This document shows positions 40,973 through 49,245 of a DNA stretch of 64,000 bases, in pieces. The position numbers were made by a program, and so were the translations under genes. Below the pieces are notes generated by a model. It was not told where the DNA came from and searched no databases. It worked only from the letters and a program-made list of their open reading frames with translations. Source of the DNA: Polynucleobacter sp. AP-Nino-20-G2. GTDB lineage: Bacteria; Pseudomonadota; Gammaproteobacteria; Burkholderiales; Burkholderiaceae. The stretch lies in the NCBI RefSeq assembly GCF_018688235.1, contig NZ_CP061313.1, forward strand, positions 124,001 to 188,000, given 5' to 3'. Each line of letters begins with the position of its first letter. Positions within the stretch are counted from its first letter, which is position 1.

Positions 40973-41059
40973 ATTTCTTGGTGAAATCCCTAGTGGGTAG
41001 TTATGCGTGATGATGGAAGATCTGTCATCATTTGTTAAAACCACATTTAAGGAGGTGAT

Positions 41060-41518
41060 ATGGCAATTTCTTTTAATCTCAATGGCAAAGCTGTTAATTT
41101 TGAAGGGGATCCAGAAACCCCGATTTTGTGGGTATTGCGTGACCACTTGGATGTGACCAGCCCAAAGTATGGATGTGGCGCTGCACTTTGTGGTGCGTGC
41201 ACCGTGCATCTTGAGGGGAGTGCCATTCGTTCTTGTTCAACCCCAGTCTCCGCGGCAGCAGGAAAAAAAGTCACCACCTTAGAAGGCTTGCCTGAAAAAA
41301 TGGGCCATGCATTACACGATGCTTGGTTGGAGTTTGACGTGCCGCAGTGTGGTTATTGCCAGACCGGTCAAATGATGTCAGCAGCGGATTTATTGGCGAG
41401 AAAGAAACAGCCAAATTCTGAAGAGATTAAAAACGCCATGAGCGGAAATATCTGCCGCTGTGGAACTTATTCACGAATTGAGAAGGCTGTGAAGCGCGCC
41501 TCCGAGAAGTTGGCTTGA
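41060..41518 (+). CDS. 2Fe-2S subunit of a molybdenum hydroxylase (isoquinoline 1-oxidoreductase alpha type)
   Basis: A 152-residue protein with two [2Fe-2S] clusters: plant-ferredoxin type C39, C44, C47 and C59, and the alpha-helical type C97, C100, C132 and C134 (CGYCQTGQ, CRCG). This is the small electron-transfer subunit of xanthine-oxidase-family enzymes, here of the two-subunit kind without an FAD subunit. The ribosome site is a full anti-16S match, AAGGAGGTGAT, at 41049-41059, so high translation is likely. The catalytic subunit follows at once. Electrons would pass to a cytochrome or other acceptor not encoded nearby. Confidence 0.93.
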   Translation: MAISFNLNGKAVNFEGDPETPILWVLRDHLDVTSPKYGCGAALCGACTVHLEGSAIRSCSTPVSAAAGKKVTTLEGLPEKMGHALHDAWLEFDVPQCGYCQTGQMMSAADLLARKKQPNSEEIKNAMSGNICRCGTYSRIEKAVKRASEKLA

Positions 41519-41529
41519 GGAGCATGAAT

Positions 41530-43653
41530 ATGAAAAATAACTCCGTAAAAAATATTAGCCGCCGTCAGTTTATTCAAAAGAGCTCAGTGGTTGCAGGCGC
41601 ATTTGTGGTTGGCATGCATCTTCCAGTAATGGGAGAGGCTGCAGTTCCTGCAAAGGGCGAGCCAGCATTGGCGAATGCCTGGATTCGTATTACTCCCGAC
41701 AATCAAATTACCTTAATTTGCGCTCGATCAGAGATGGGCCAAGATACCTATACTTCGATGCCAGCACTATTGGCGGAGGAGTTAAATCTACCTTTATCCA
41801 TGATTAAGGTAGAGATGGCGGGAGTTGCGCCGGTATATATCAACGCTTTATTAGGTGGTCAAATTACGGGCGGTTCTACTTCCGTTCGAGAGGGCTTCGA
41901 TAAGTTACGTATTGCGGGTGCGGCTACTCGAGCAGTATTGGTTCAGGCGGCAGCGAATCGTTGGAATGTTTCCGTGGATCAATGTGTTGCCATGAATGGT
42001 AAGGTGACACACGCTAGTGGAAAGTCTGCCACTTATGGTGAACTTGCTGCGGATGCAGCCAAATTACCTTTGCCAGAAAAGCCAGCGCTAAAGTCGCCGG
42101 CAAACTTCATGGTGATTGGTAAAGAAAAAATGCGTCGCCTAGATACACCTGCCAAGATTGCCGGTAAAGCTGTCTTTGGTATTGACGTAAAGATTCCCGG
42201 AATGGCAATTGCTTCTTTGGCTCAGTGCCCTGTTATTGGTGGCGTGCCAACATCGGTAGATGACTCTGCCGCTTTGAAAGTAGCCGGCGTGATTAAGGTG
42301 GTGCAGATATCCGACGGCGTGGCTGTTTTGGCAAAAGACTTTTATGCGGCGCGTAAGGGTAGAGATGCTCTCAAAATCACTTGGAATGAAGGACCTGGCG
42401 CTAATATCAATAACATTGAAGTCCGTAAGCAATTAGAGGCGGGCTTAAGTAAAAAGGGCGCCATCATTAAAACGGTGGGAGATCCTGCTGGTGCGATTGC
42501 AGGCGGCAAGGTAATTAGTGCGCAGTACTTTTTACCGTATCTCGCACATTCCACGATGGAGCCGGTCAATTGTTCCGCGGATGTTTCTAATGGCAAATGC
42601 AGAATTATTGGACCGATTCAGTTTCAGCAGGGAGCGCAGGCGGTTTCGGCTGCAGCTGCTGGAGTGAGTCCAGAAAATGTCACCATTGAAACCACCTTTT
42701 TAGGTGGTGGGTTTGGGCGGAAGCTGGAATTAGACTTTATTCGTCAGGCAGCAGAGATTTCACGAGCAGCAGGTATGCCGGTGAAGATGCTCTGGACCAA
42801 AGAGGACGATATCACCCATGACTTCTATCGCCCAATGAGCGTACATCAGATGGAGGCAACTCTGAGTGGAAGTGGGCAGCTTGATGCTATGAAGGCCAAA
42901 ATGGTTTCCCAGTCCGTCACCGCTCGAGCTTTCCCAGGGTTTGTTAAAGATGGTTTTGATCCCTTTATGACAGAAGGTTCGAATAATTTGACATATGACA
43001 TTCCTAATTTGGAGGTTGCCAATGTTATTGAGGATGTTGGTATCAGGGTTGGATACTGGCGTTCAGTGAGTAATGCTTTGAATGCATTTGCTGTTGAGAG
43101 TTTTATGGATGAGTTGGCTAAGGCCGCGGGCAAGGATCCGGTTGCTTTCAGGTTGGCCGCTCTCAAAAAGCAGCCTAGAGCACAGGCAGTTTTAAAGCTG
43201 GCTGTTGCAAAATCGGGCTATCAGGCTGGTAGCAAAAAGTTCGGCGTTGCGCAGATGGAGTGTTATGACACTTATTCCGCTTGCGTTGTGGAATTGGATG
43301 GGGCCTCTGCTGGAGCCAAGGTAAAGAAGATTACTTTTGTTTCAGATTGCGGTATTACTGTTCATCCTGATCAAGCTAGGGCCCAGCTGACTGGTGGCGT
43401 GCTTTATGGTCTAGGGGCTGCTCTGAGCAATGAAATTACCATTCAAAATGGTCGAGTGCAGCAAAGCAACTTCAATAACTATCCAAGCCTCCGTCAAAAT
43501 CAGGTGCCGATTGTTGATGTGCACTTAGTGCCTAGCCAGGAGAAGCCAGGCGGTTTGGGCGAGGTGGGCGTGCCCTTGGTTGCTCCGGCGCTGGTGAACG
43601 CAATTGCTGCGGCTACTGGCAAGAGAATTCGGGAATTGCCAATCAAGGCGTAA
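41530..43653 (+). CDS. Molybdopterin-binding subunit of a molybdenum hydroxylase (isoquinoline 1-oxidoreductase beta type), Tat-exported
   Basis: A 707-residue catalytic subunit. The N-terminus has a twin-arginine motif SRRQFIQKS and a hydrophobic stretch (VVAGAFVVGMHLPVMG), so the complex is exported folded to the periplasm. Molybdopterin-binding segments GQITGGSTSVREGF, LGGGFGRKLELDF and the C-terminal GGLGEVGVPLVAPA with the catalytic glutamate are present. Members oxidise aldehydes or N-heterocycles; substrate unknown. GAGGAG at 41517-41522 fits ATG 41530, although a TTG at 41515 or ATG 41524 is possible. No XdhC-type maturation gene or cytochrome subunit lies beside it. Confidence 0.9.
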   Translation: MKNNSVKNISRRQFIQKSSVVAGAFVVGMHLPVMGEAAVPAKGEPALANAWIRITPDNQITLICARSEMGQDTYTSMPALLAEELNLPLSMIKVEMAGVAPVYINALLGGQITGGSTSVREGFDKLRIAGAATRAVLVQAAANRWNVSVDQCVAMNGKVTHASGKSATYGELAADAAKLPLPEKPALKSPANFMVIGKEKMRRLDTPAKIAGKAVFGIDVKIPGMAIASLAQCPVIGGVPTSVDDSAALKVAGVIKVVQISDGVAVLAKDFYAARKGRDALKITWNEGPGANINNIEVRKQLEAGLSKKGAIIKTVGDPAGAIAGGKVISAQYFLPYLAHSTMEPVNCSADVSNGKCRIIGPIQFQQGAQAVSAAAAGVSPENVTIETTFLGGGFGRKLELDFIRQAAEISRAAGMPVKMLWTKEDDITHDFYRPMSVHQMEATLSGSGQLDAMKAKMVSQSVTARAFPGFVKDGFDPFMTEGSNNLTYDIPNLEVANVIEDVGIRVGYWRSVSNALNAFAVESFMDELAKAAGKDPVAFRLAALKKQPRAQAVLKLAVAKSGYQAGSKKFGVAQMECYDTYSACVVELDGASAGAKVKKITFVSDCGITVHPDQARAQLTGGVLYGLGAALSNEITIQNGRVQQSNFNNYPSLRQNQVPIVDVHLVPSQEKPGGLGEVGVPLVAPALVNAIAAATGKRIRELPIKA

Positions 43654-43673
43654 GGTTTCCTCTCTCGTTTTAC

Positions 43674-43709
43674 AGCAAGCGCGCCATTTTATTGGTGCGC
43701 TTGCTTTTT
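43674..43709 (+). terminator. Intrinsic terminator after the molybdenum hydroxylase genes
   Basis: AGCAAGCGCGCC (43674-43685) pairs with GGTGCGCTTGCT (43694-43705; one G-U) around an 8-nt loop, followed by five T. Confidence 0.92.
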
Positions 43710-43734
43710 AAGCCTCATCTACAATTGTCAAATC

Positions 43735-44970
43735 ATGACAGTGAACTTACCCCTCCCCCAAAAAGACCAACTTAAGCCCATTAAGGGATTTCAGATGGGT
43801 ATTGCCGAAGCCGGAATTAAAAAGGCTGATCGCAAAGACCTATTGGTGATGACCTTGGTGCCTGGATCTCAGGTTGCTGGTGTTTTTACCCTGAATCGTT
43901 TCTGTGCCGCCCCAGTTCAAGTGTGCCGAGAGCATTTGGCGCAAGATGGCGCTAAAGGCGAGATTCGCGCTTTGGTTGTGAATACCGGTAATGCGAATGC
44001 AGGCACTGGCGAGCGGGGCATGAAAGATGCTTTGGCAACTTGCGCCACTCTTGCTAAAGAATTAAATCTCAATCCGGAGCAAATTCTTCCTTTTTCAACT
44101 GGAGTGATTCTCGAGCCGCTTCCAATTGAGAAAATCATTAGCGCACTCCCAAAGGCTGTTGCTAATTTAGGTGAGGATCATTGGTTTGACGCTGCTGAAG
44201 CGATTATGACTACCGATACGCAACCAAAGGCTACGTCAACTTCAGTTGATACTCCCGCTGGTCAGATCGCGATTACCGGGATTTGTAAGGGTGCTGGAAT
44301 GATTCACCCTAATATGGCAACCATGTTGGGATTTATTGCCACTGATGCTGGATTCGCGCCGGGCCTATTGGGAAAATTGACCCAGGAAATTGCTGATCAA
44401 TCTTTTAATGCGATTACGATTGATGGCGATACTTCAACGAATGATTCGTTCATCATTATGGCGACAGGTCAATCTTCTGTGCAAATTCAGTCTACTGAGG
44501 ATCCTAGCTATAGCGTAGTGAAGACTGCTTTGATTGCGCTGGCTCGCAAGCTTGCGCAGATGATTGTGAGGGATGGAGAGGGCGCTACTAAATTGATCAC
44601 AATAGATGTGCAGGGTGGCAAGACGGAAGCCGAATGTCGTTTAGTGGCTGAGGCAATCGCACATTCACCATTGGTTAAAACAGCATTCTTCGCCAGTGAT
44701 CCTAACTTAGGCCGCATTCTTGCGGCTATTGGCTATGCTGGTATTGCTGACTTAGATGTTAATAAAGTGCAAATGTGGCTCGGTGATGTTTGGGTTGCTA
44801 AGGATGGTGGACGTAATCCCAGCTATCAAGAGGCCGATGGTCAGAGAGTAATGCAGGCTGCCGAAATTACTGTGAAGATTGATTTGGGTCGCGGATCGGC
44901 GCAGCAAACTATGTGGACATGTGATCTATCACATGACTATGTCTCTATTAATGCTGATTACCGTTCCTAG
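43735..44970 (+). CDS. argJ: Bifunctional glutamate N-acetyltransferase / N-acetylglutamate synthase
   Basis: A 411-residue ArgJ. The self-cleavage and nucleophile threonine is T196 in [41 protein letters not shown] and [18 protein letters not shown] (here [13 protein letters not shown]) segments are present. It recycles acetyl groups in arginine synthesis. It begins 25 bp after the terminator of the preceding operon, so its promoter probably overlaps that hairpin. The DUF815-type ATPase and mutT follow closely and are likely cotranscribed. Confidence 0.97.
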   Translation: MTVNLPLPQKDQLKPIKGFQMGIAEAGIKKADRKDLLVMTLVPGSQVAGVFTLNRFCAAPVQVCREHLAQDGAKGEIRALVVNTGNANAGTGERGMKDALATCATLAKELNLNPEQILPFSTGVILEPLPIEKIISALPKAVANLGEDHWFDAAEAIMTTDTQPKATSTSVDTPAGQIAITGICKGAGMIHPNMATMLGFIATDAGFAPGLLGKLTQEIADQSFNAITIDGDTSTNDSFIIMATGQSSVQIQSTEDPSYSVVKTALIALARKLAQMIVRDGEGATKLITIDVQGGKTEAECRLVAEAIAHSPLVKTAFFASDPNLGRILAAIGYAGIADLDVNKVQMWLGDVWVAKDGGRNPSYQEADGQRVMQAAEITVKIDLGRGSAQQTMWTCDLSHDYVSINADYRS

Positions 44971-44981
44971 GAAATTTTTTG

Positions 44982-45848
44982 ATGAATGAAAAACTAGATC
45001 GACTCCTAAGTCATCTCGAGACATTTTTACCTAAACAGTTGACTGAAGAGCAGTGGACATCCTCCACTGCATTTAGATGGCGTCGTCGGGATAGTATTTT
45101 CGGTAGCATTGGATTCTTGCAACCGGTCAAGCATGTGGCAGATATTACTTTTGAAGATCTACAAAATATTGATCGTCAGAGGGATGCAATTCGTGACAAT
45201 ACAAGAAACTTTATTCAAAAAAAGCCTGCCAATAATATTCTATTGACGGGTGCGCGTGGAACTGGAAAGTCCTCTCTCATTAAGGCAAGCTTGCATGAGT
45301 TTGCTAGCCAAGGCTTGCGTTTGGTTGAAGTTGAAAAAGAGCACTTAGCGGATTTGGCGGACATTACGGAGTTACTGGCCGATAGACCAGAGCGCTTTAT
45401 TATTTTTTGCGACGACCTATCTTTTGAGGATGGTGAGTCTGGTTATAAGGCGATGAAGTCTGCCTTAGATGGCTCTGTATCCGCTCAGGTCGATAACATT
45501 CTGATCTATGCAACCTCAAATCGCCGGCACCTATTGCCTGAGTACATGAAAGATAACGAAGGCTATTCTCATGGCGATGATGGTGAGTTGCATCCCGGTG
45601 AAGTAGTGGAGGAAAAAATTTCTCTATCGGAGCGCTTTGGTTTGTGGCTTTCTTTCTATCCCCCCAAGCAAGATGAATACTTGGCAATTGTTTCCCATTG
45701 GCTGCAACACTTTGGTTTAAGTAATCCCCAAATAGAAGCTGCACGTGCGGAGGCATTGATCTGGGCCTTGGAGCGTGGATCACGTTCTGGTCGAGTGGCT
45801 TGGCAATTTGCTAAGCATTGGGCTGGCTCTCATCCCGCATCAGCTTAA
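44982..45848 (+). CDS. AAA-type ATPase of the DUF815 family
   Basis: A 288-residue P-loop ATPase from ATG 44982. Walker A GARGTGKS is at residues 90-97, Walker B FIIFCDDLSFEDGE near 136, with SNRRHLLPEYM and LSERFGLWLSFYPP matching the DUF815 family of predicted AAA+ proteins. The function is not established. It sits 11 bp after argJ and 5 bp before mutT, an arrangement I recall from other Burkholderiaceae, so the association is old rather than recent. Confidence 0.85.
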   Translation: MNEKLDRLLSHLETFLPKQLTEEQWTSSTAFRWRRRDSIFGSIGFLQPVKHVADITFEDLQNIDRQRDAIRDNTRNFIQKKPANNILLTGARGTGKSSLIKASLHEFASQGLRLVEVEKEHLADLADITELLADRPERFIIFCDDLSFEDGESGYKAMKSALDGSVSAQVDNILIYATSNRRHLLPEYMKDNEGYSHGDDGELHPGEVVEEKISLSERFGLWLSFYPPKQDEYLAIVSHWLQHFGLSNPQIEAARAEALIWALERGSRSGRVAWQFAKHWAGSHPASA

Positions 45849-45853
45849 ATTTT

Positions 45854-46270
45854 ATGGCCGAGATAAATCGCGCCGTTACCGAGGTGGCGGCTGGAATCTT
45901 ATTGGACTCACAGGGTCGCTATCTTTTGGGCCAGCGACCCGTAGGCAAGCCATATGCTGGGTACTGGGAAGTCCCAGGCGGAAAGATTGAAAAAGGTGAG
46001 TCTGTATTTGCAGCACTCAAGCGCGAGCTTCAGGAAGAGCTTGGAATCGACATTGAATCTAGCGAAGAGTTGCTAGTTCTAGAGTATGACTATCCACATG
46101 CTTATGTGCGTTTGCATGTCAGCATTATTAGAAGCTGGACTGGAAATCCTCGGGGCTGCGAGGGGCAAGAGCTATCTTGGCAACGACTGGCAGATGAGAA
46201 GCCTAGTGTTGAACCTTTATTGCCAGCAGCCTGGCCAATGTTAGAAAAGTTAAGATTGCTCTTGGCTTAG
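45854..46270 (+). CDS. mutT: 8-oxo-dGTP diphosphatase-like Nudix hydrolase MutT
   Basis: A 138-residue Nudix hydrolase from ATG 45854, giving the MAEINRAVTEVAAGIL start. The Nudix box is GGKIEKGESVFAALKRELQEELGI, with the REL-EE metal site intact; GQRPVGKPYAGYWEVPGG precedes it as in MutT. It removes oxidised dGTP from the pool. It is the third gene after argJ and its TAG shares TTAG with the stop of convergent zapD. In related genomes yacG lies near here; I do not find it. Confidence 0.9.
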   Translation: MAEINRAVTEVAAGILLDSQGRYLLGQRPVGKPYAGYWEVPGGKIEKGESVFAALKRELQEELGIDIESSEELLVLEYDYPHAYVRLHVSIIRSWTGNPRGCEGQELSWQRLADEKPSVEPLLPAAWPMLEKLRLLLA

Positions 46271-47019
46271 AGCTGGCAAAGGGTGAGCCTAAAAGGCACA
46301 TCCTCATTGACGATTTGTGGTTTTTTATCTCGATCGCTTTTAAGAAAACGAATAGATAGAAGATATTTATTAGCGCTGATCTCAGAGAAGAGGGAATCAT
46401 CTTCCACGGCAATGCGCATTAACTGATACACCTTACCAGAAGGTGCTTGTTGAAATGATCCTTGATGAGCCACAACATCTTTAGCTTCACCGGATTGGCG
46501 AAGTAAGCGTAAAAATATCTGACAGGCCTCATGCCACGGCAAAAGTGGGGCGATGTAATTTTCTAAGAGTTCTCTGCGTTGAGCGGAAGGGCTATTTTTC
46601 CAAGCGTGATAACTTGGCAAATCAATTGGACTAGTTCCACCAGGAATATTAAGTCGCGTTCGAATGGCATTGAGCCACTCACTCTCGGTAATTGCCGCAT
46701 TAGGCTTTCCCATTGACTGATTAATGTTGAGTGCAGCCCTGTCGATTTCAGAGAGTGTTTGTGAGAGCGCTTCTTGATCCACTTTTTGAGAAGACTTCAA
46801 GCCATTGAGTGCGTATTTCTGACGTTCAAATTCTTTGAGCAATAAAGATTTGATATCGCCTCGGGAGCCGATATCGCCCAAATCAAACAACATGGCAATC
46901 GCATTGTGGTGAAGTTCGGGATCATCCGATCTCACAAAGTGATTGAATCGGGCGAACAAATACTCTAGCCGAAGCATGCTTCGGACTAATTCATTGAAAG
47001 GGTATTCGTAGACGATCAC
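46267..47019 (-). CDS. zapD: Z-ring-associated protein ZapD
   Basis: A 250-residue protein matching ZapD from its first residues: MIVYEYPFNELVRSMLRLEYLFARF. It crosslinks FtsZ filaments through the FtsZ C-terminal peptide, which is conserved in the ftsZ product here. The start is GTG at 47019. It is 11 bp after coaE on the minus strand, the classical coaE-zapD pair, and its stop overlaps that of mutT by 4 bp. Confidence 0.93.
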   Translation of the reverse strand: MIVYEYPFNELVRSMLRLEYLFARFNHFVRSDDPELHHNAIAMLFDLGDIGSRGDIKSLLLKEFERQKYALNGLKSSQKVDQEALSQTLSEIDRAALNINQSMGKPNAAITESEWLNAIRTRLNIPGGTSPIDLPSYHAWKNSPSAQRRELLENYIAPLLPWHEACQIFLRLLRQSGEAKDVVAHQGSFQQAPSGKVYQLMRIAVEDDSLFSEISANKYLLSIRFLKSDRDKKPQIVNEDVPFRLTLCQL

Positions 47020-47030
47020 AAGCCTATATT

Positions 47031-47717
47031 CTATGACGAACCTGGCGAACTAATCTTAATTTTAAGTAATTTTTCATGAAGATCTTGGACTTCCCGTCTA
47101 AGCTCCTCCAGGCTTCCCTGATTTTGAATGACCGCATTGGCATTATCAAGTCGCTCTTTTCTGCTTGCCTGGGCCTTGAGGATATTTTCGACATCTGAGC
47201 GAGCCATATTATTGCGGTGCATCACACGCTCGATTTGTGTTTCTTCTGGGCAATCAACCACCACAACAAAGTCCAGTAAATCTACCCACGTTCTCGATTC
47301 AACTAGTAGGGGCACCACAAATACAAGGTAGGGAGCTCCAGATTTTGCCAGTGTAAAAGCCTGTTTAGCGGTCTCCTGCTTGATGAGGGGGTGGGTAATT
47401 TGTTCTAGAGTCTGTCTAGCTTGAGCGTTTCCAAACACTAAAGTACGCATTTTTGGGCGATCCAAGGCGCCGTGGCTATCAAGATATTCCGACCCAAACC
47501 TCTCGCTAATGAGGGGGATGGCCGATCCGCCGGGAGCGGTAATTTGGTGGGCAATCAGATCGGTATCAATAATTCCTGCCCCGAGTTGACCTAGCAGGTC
47601 GCTGACCGCTGTTTTGCCAGAGCCAATGCCTCCGGTGAGTCCAACCAAAGGAATATCCCCTTTTAAGGCATTGATGTCTAGCTGTGTATCAGGAGGGTTG
47701 GAATGATTTGAGGCCAT
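47031..47717 (-). CDS. coaE: Dephospho-CoA kinase
   Basis: A 228-residue P-loop kinase. Walker A GLTGGIGSGKT spans 26-36; DTDLIAHQIT and VVPLLVES and RVMHRNNMARSDVE follow as in CoaE. It phosphorylates dephospho-CoA to CoA. An N-terminal extension of about 22 residues precedes the core. It overlaps the prepilin peptidase gene by 40 bp, so the two share sequence in different frames; the ATG at 47717 is the first start and a later one is possible, which would reduce the overlap. Confidence 0.94.
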   Translation of the reverse strand: MASNHSNPPDTQLDINALKGDIPLVGLTGGIGSGKTAVSDLLGQLGAGIIDTDLIAHQITAPGGSAIPLISERFGSEYLDSHGALDRPKMRTLVFGNAQARQTLEQITHPLIKQETAKQAFTLAKSGAPYLVFVVPLLVESRTWVDLLDFVVVVDCPEETQIERVMHRNNMARSDVENILKAQASRKERLDNANAVIQNQGSLEELRREVQDLHEKLLKIKISSPGSS

Positions 47718-48172
47718 AACAGTTCAATGATGCCAGCAATGACAAGAAAGGGGCCAAATGGGAAGGCCTGGTGCAGTTTGTGACGACTCCATTTAAGCCA
47801 AAGAAGCCCCCCAAGAATCCCTAGGGTTGATGCAAGCAGCAAAATGCTTGGGAGGGTGGCCCATCCTAGCCATGCCCCTAATGCGCTCAGTAGTTTTGCA
47901 TCTCCCATGCCAATGCCATTGCGATGCTTGAGGAGGTAATAGAGAGCGTTGAGCGCCCAAATTACTCCATACCCAAGACAGGCTCCAATCAGTGCGGATG
48001 GGGGGTCGGTAAATCGAAGGTTTGAAGTGAGGTTAAGTCCAAGACCCAGGATGATTAGAGGCAGGGTAATGGCGTTGGGCAAACGAAAGCTGCGCCAATC
48101 AATATAGGCCAGATATAGCAGGGCCAATATGAAAAGAGTTTTGACAAGCCCACTGAGTGTTGCGACATCCAT
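47678..48172 (-). CDS. Prepilin peptidase, short form without the methyltransferase domain
   Basis: A 164-residue multi-span protease of the A24 family. The two catalytic aspartates are D25 in YIDWRSFRLPN and D91 in GIGMGDAKLL. Typical PilD proteins are about 280 residues and carry an N-terminal cytoplasmic domain with two CxxC pairs that N-methylates the cleaved pilin; that whole region is missing here, so it resembles TadV/CpaA-like or archaeal-type minimal peptidases in size. It follows pilC with TAATG overlap and overlaps coaE by 40 bp. Confidence 0.85.
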   Translation of the reverse strand: MDVATLSGLVKTLFILALLYLAYIDWRSFRLPNAITLPLIILGLGLNLTSNLRFTDPPSALIGACLGYGVIWALNALYYLLKHRNGIGMGDAKLLSALGAWLGWATLPSILLLASTLGILGGLLWLKWSRHKLHQAFPFGPFLVIAGIIELLWPQIIPTLLIHS

Positions 48173-49245
48173 TAGACGATTTGCCCTAAATTAAAAATGG
48201 GTAGATATAGGATTATCACCAAGCTGCCAATGATGGCACCAACCATCAGGATTAGCGCAGGCTCCAAGCTTTGGCTGAGTGAATTTAAGCGCCCACTGAG
48301 TTGCGCTCCCAGCGCTGTAGCACGTTTATTGAGCATCTCCGGCAGGGATCCACTTTCAGCGCCAATATGTAATAGCAATCTGGTCTCTATATCCATGAGG
48401 GGCGCATGTCGATCAGCCCTTTTGAGTGCATCTCCCAGGGGCCAGCCTCGCGTGAGTTCTTTAAATAGTTCAGCGCTGAAGTCATGGCTGACCCAGTGAT
48501 TGGAGGATTGCGCGGTGACACGAAGAGCGTCGGGTAGTGTCAATCCAGCTTCGAGTAAATGGCCTAAGGTGCGGCACCAGCATGACAGGGTTGCTAGCCG
48601 AAATAAATTGCCAAAGAAAGGGATTCGTAAGCTGATGCTATCGCAACGTCTTTGCAGTGAAGTGGATTTAAGCCATACATAGACGAAGCACGTGACTCCT
48701 GTGAAAATGAGCGTACTCGCTTCAATGCAGTAATCCTGGATGAAGTCGGAACACTGAATTAATATGCGCGTGGGCGCGGGAAGTTCCGCCTGAAAATGCC
48801 CAAACACATCTTTAAAGACGGGGACAACCCATACCAGCATGACTGCGACCAATAGGAATGATGTGGCAAGCGTGATGATGGGGTAGGTGAGGGATTGCTG
48901 TACTTTTCTACGCAATTCAATTTGCGCTTCTAGTTGTTGGGAAATGGTACGCAGCGCAATGGTGATGTCTCCCGATCTTTCGCCTACGCGAATCAGGTTA
49001 TAAAACTCCGCTGCAAATCTCCCGTCTTGTGCGAGTAGGCAGAATGAAAAACTATTTCCTTTTCGCAATAGATCGCGAAGATTTCCCAGCCAACCTTGCC
49101 ATGATTTTGGCGAAGATTGAATGAGGAGTTCAATCGCGTTGAGAAGGGGTAAACCTGCGTGAAGTAGGGCCAGCAACTGTTGGGCGAAAACGAGTTGTTC
49201 TGGCTTGCTGAGATGTTTTGTCAATACAGTGAGATTTAGTGCCAA
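48172..49245 (-). CDS. pilC: Type IV pilus / type II secretion inner-membrane platform protein PilC
   Basis: A 357-residue protein with two GspF domains: QLVFAQQLLALLHAGLPLLNAIELL at the N-terminus and LATLSCWCRTLGHLLEAGLTLPDALRV in the second half, with three membrane spans (two in the middle, LATSFLLVAVMLVWVVPVFKDVF and ASTLIFTGVTCFVYVW, one at the end, ALILMVGAIIGSLVIILYLPIF). PilC-type proteins are usually near 400. The start is TTG 49245 with GAGG about 7 bp upstream, overlapping pilB by 10 bp. It could belong to a pilus, competence or secretion machine. Confidence 0.87.
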   Translation of the reverse strand: MALNLTVLTKHLSKPEQLVFAQQLLALLHAGLPLLNAIELLIQSSPKSWQGWLGNLRDLLRKGNSFSFCLLAQDGRFAAEFYNLIRVGERSGDITIALRTISQQLEAQIELRRKVQQSLTYPIITLATSFLLVAVMLVWVVPVFKDVFGHFQAELPAPTRILIQCSDFIQDYCIEASTLIFTGVTCFVYVWLKSTSLQRRCDSISLRIPFFGNLFRLATLSCWCRTLGHLLEAGLTLPDALRVTAQSSNHWVSHDFSAELFKELTRGWPLGDALKRADRHAPLMDIETRLLLHIGAESGSLPEMLNKRATALGAQLSGRLNSLSQSLEPALILMVGAIIGSLVIILYLPIFNLGQIV

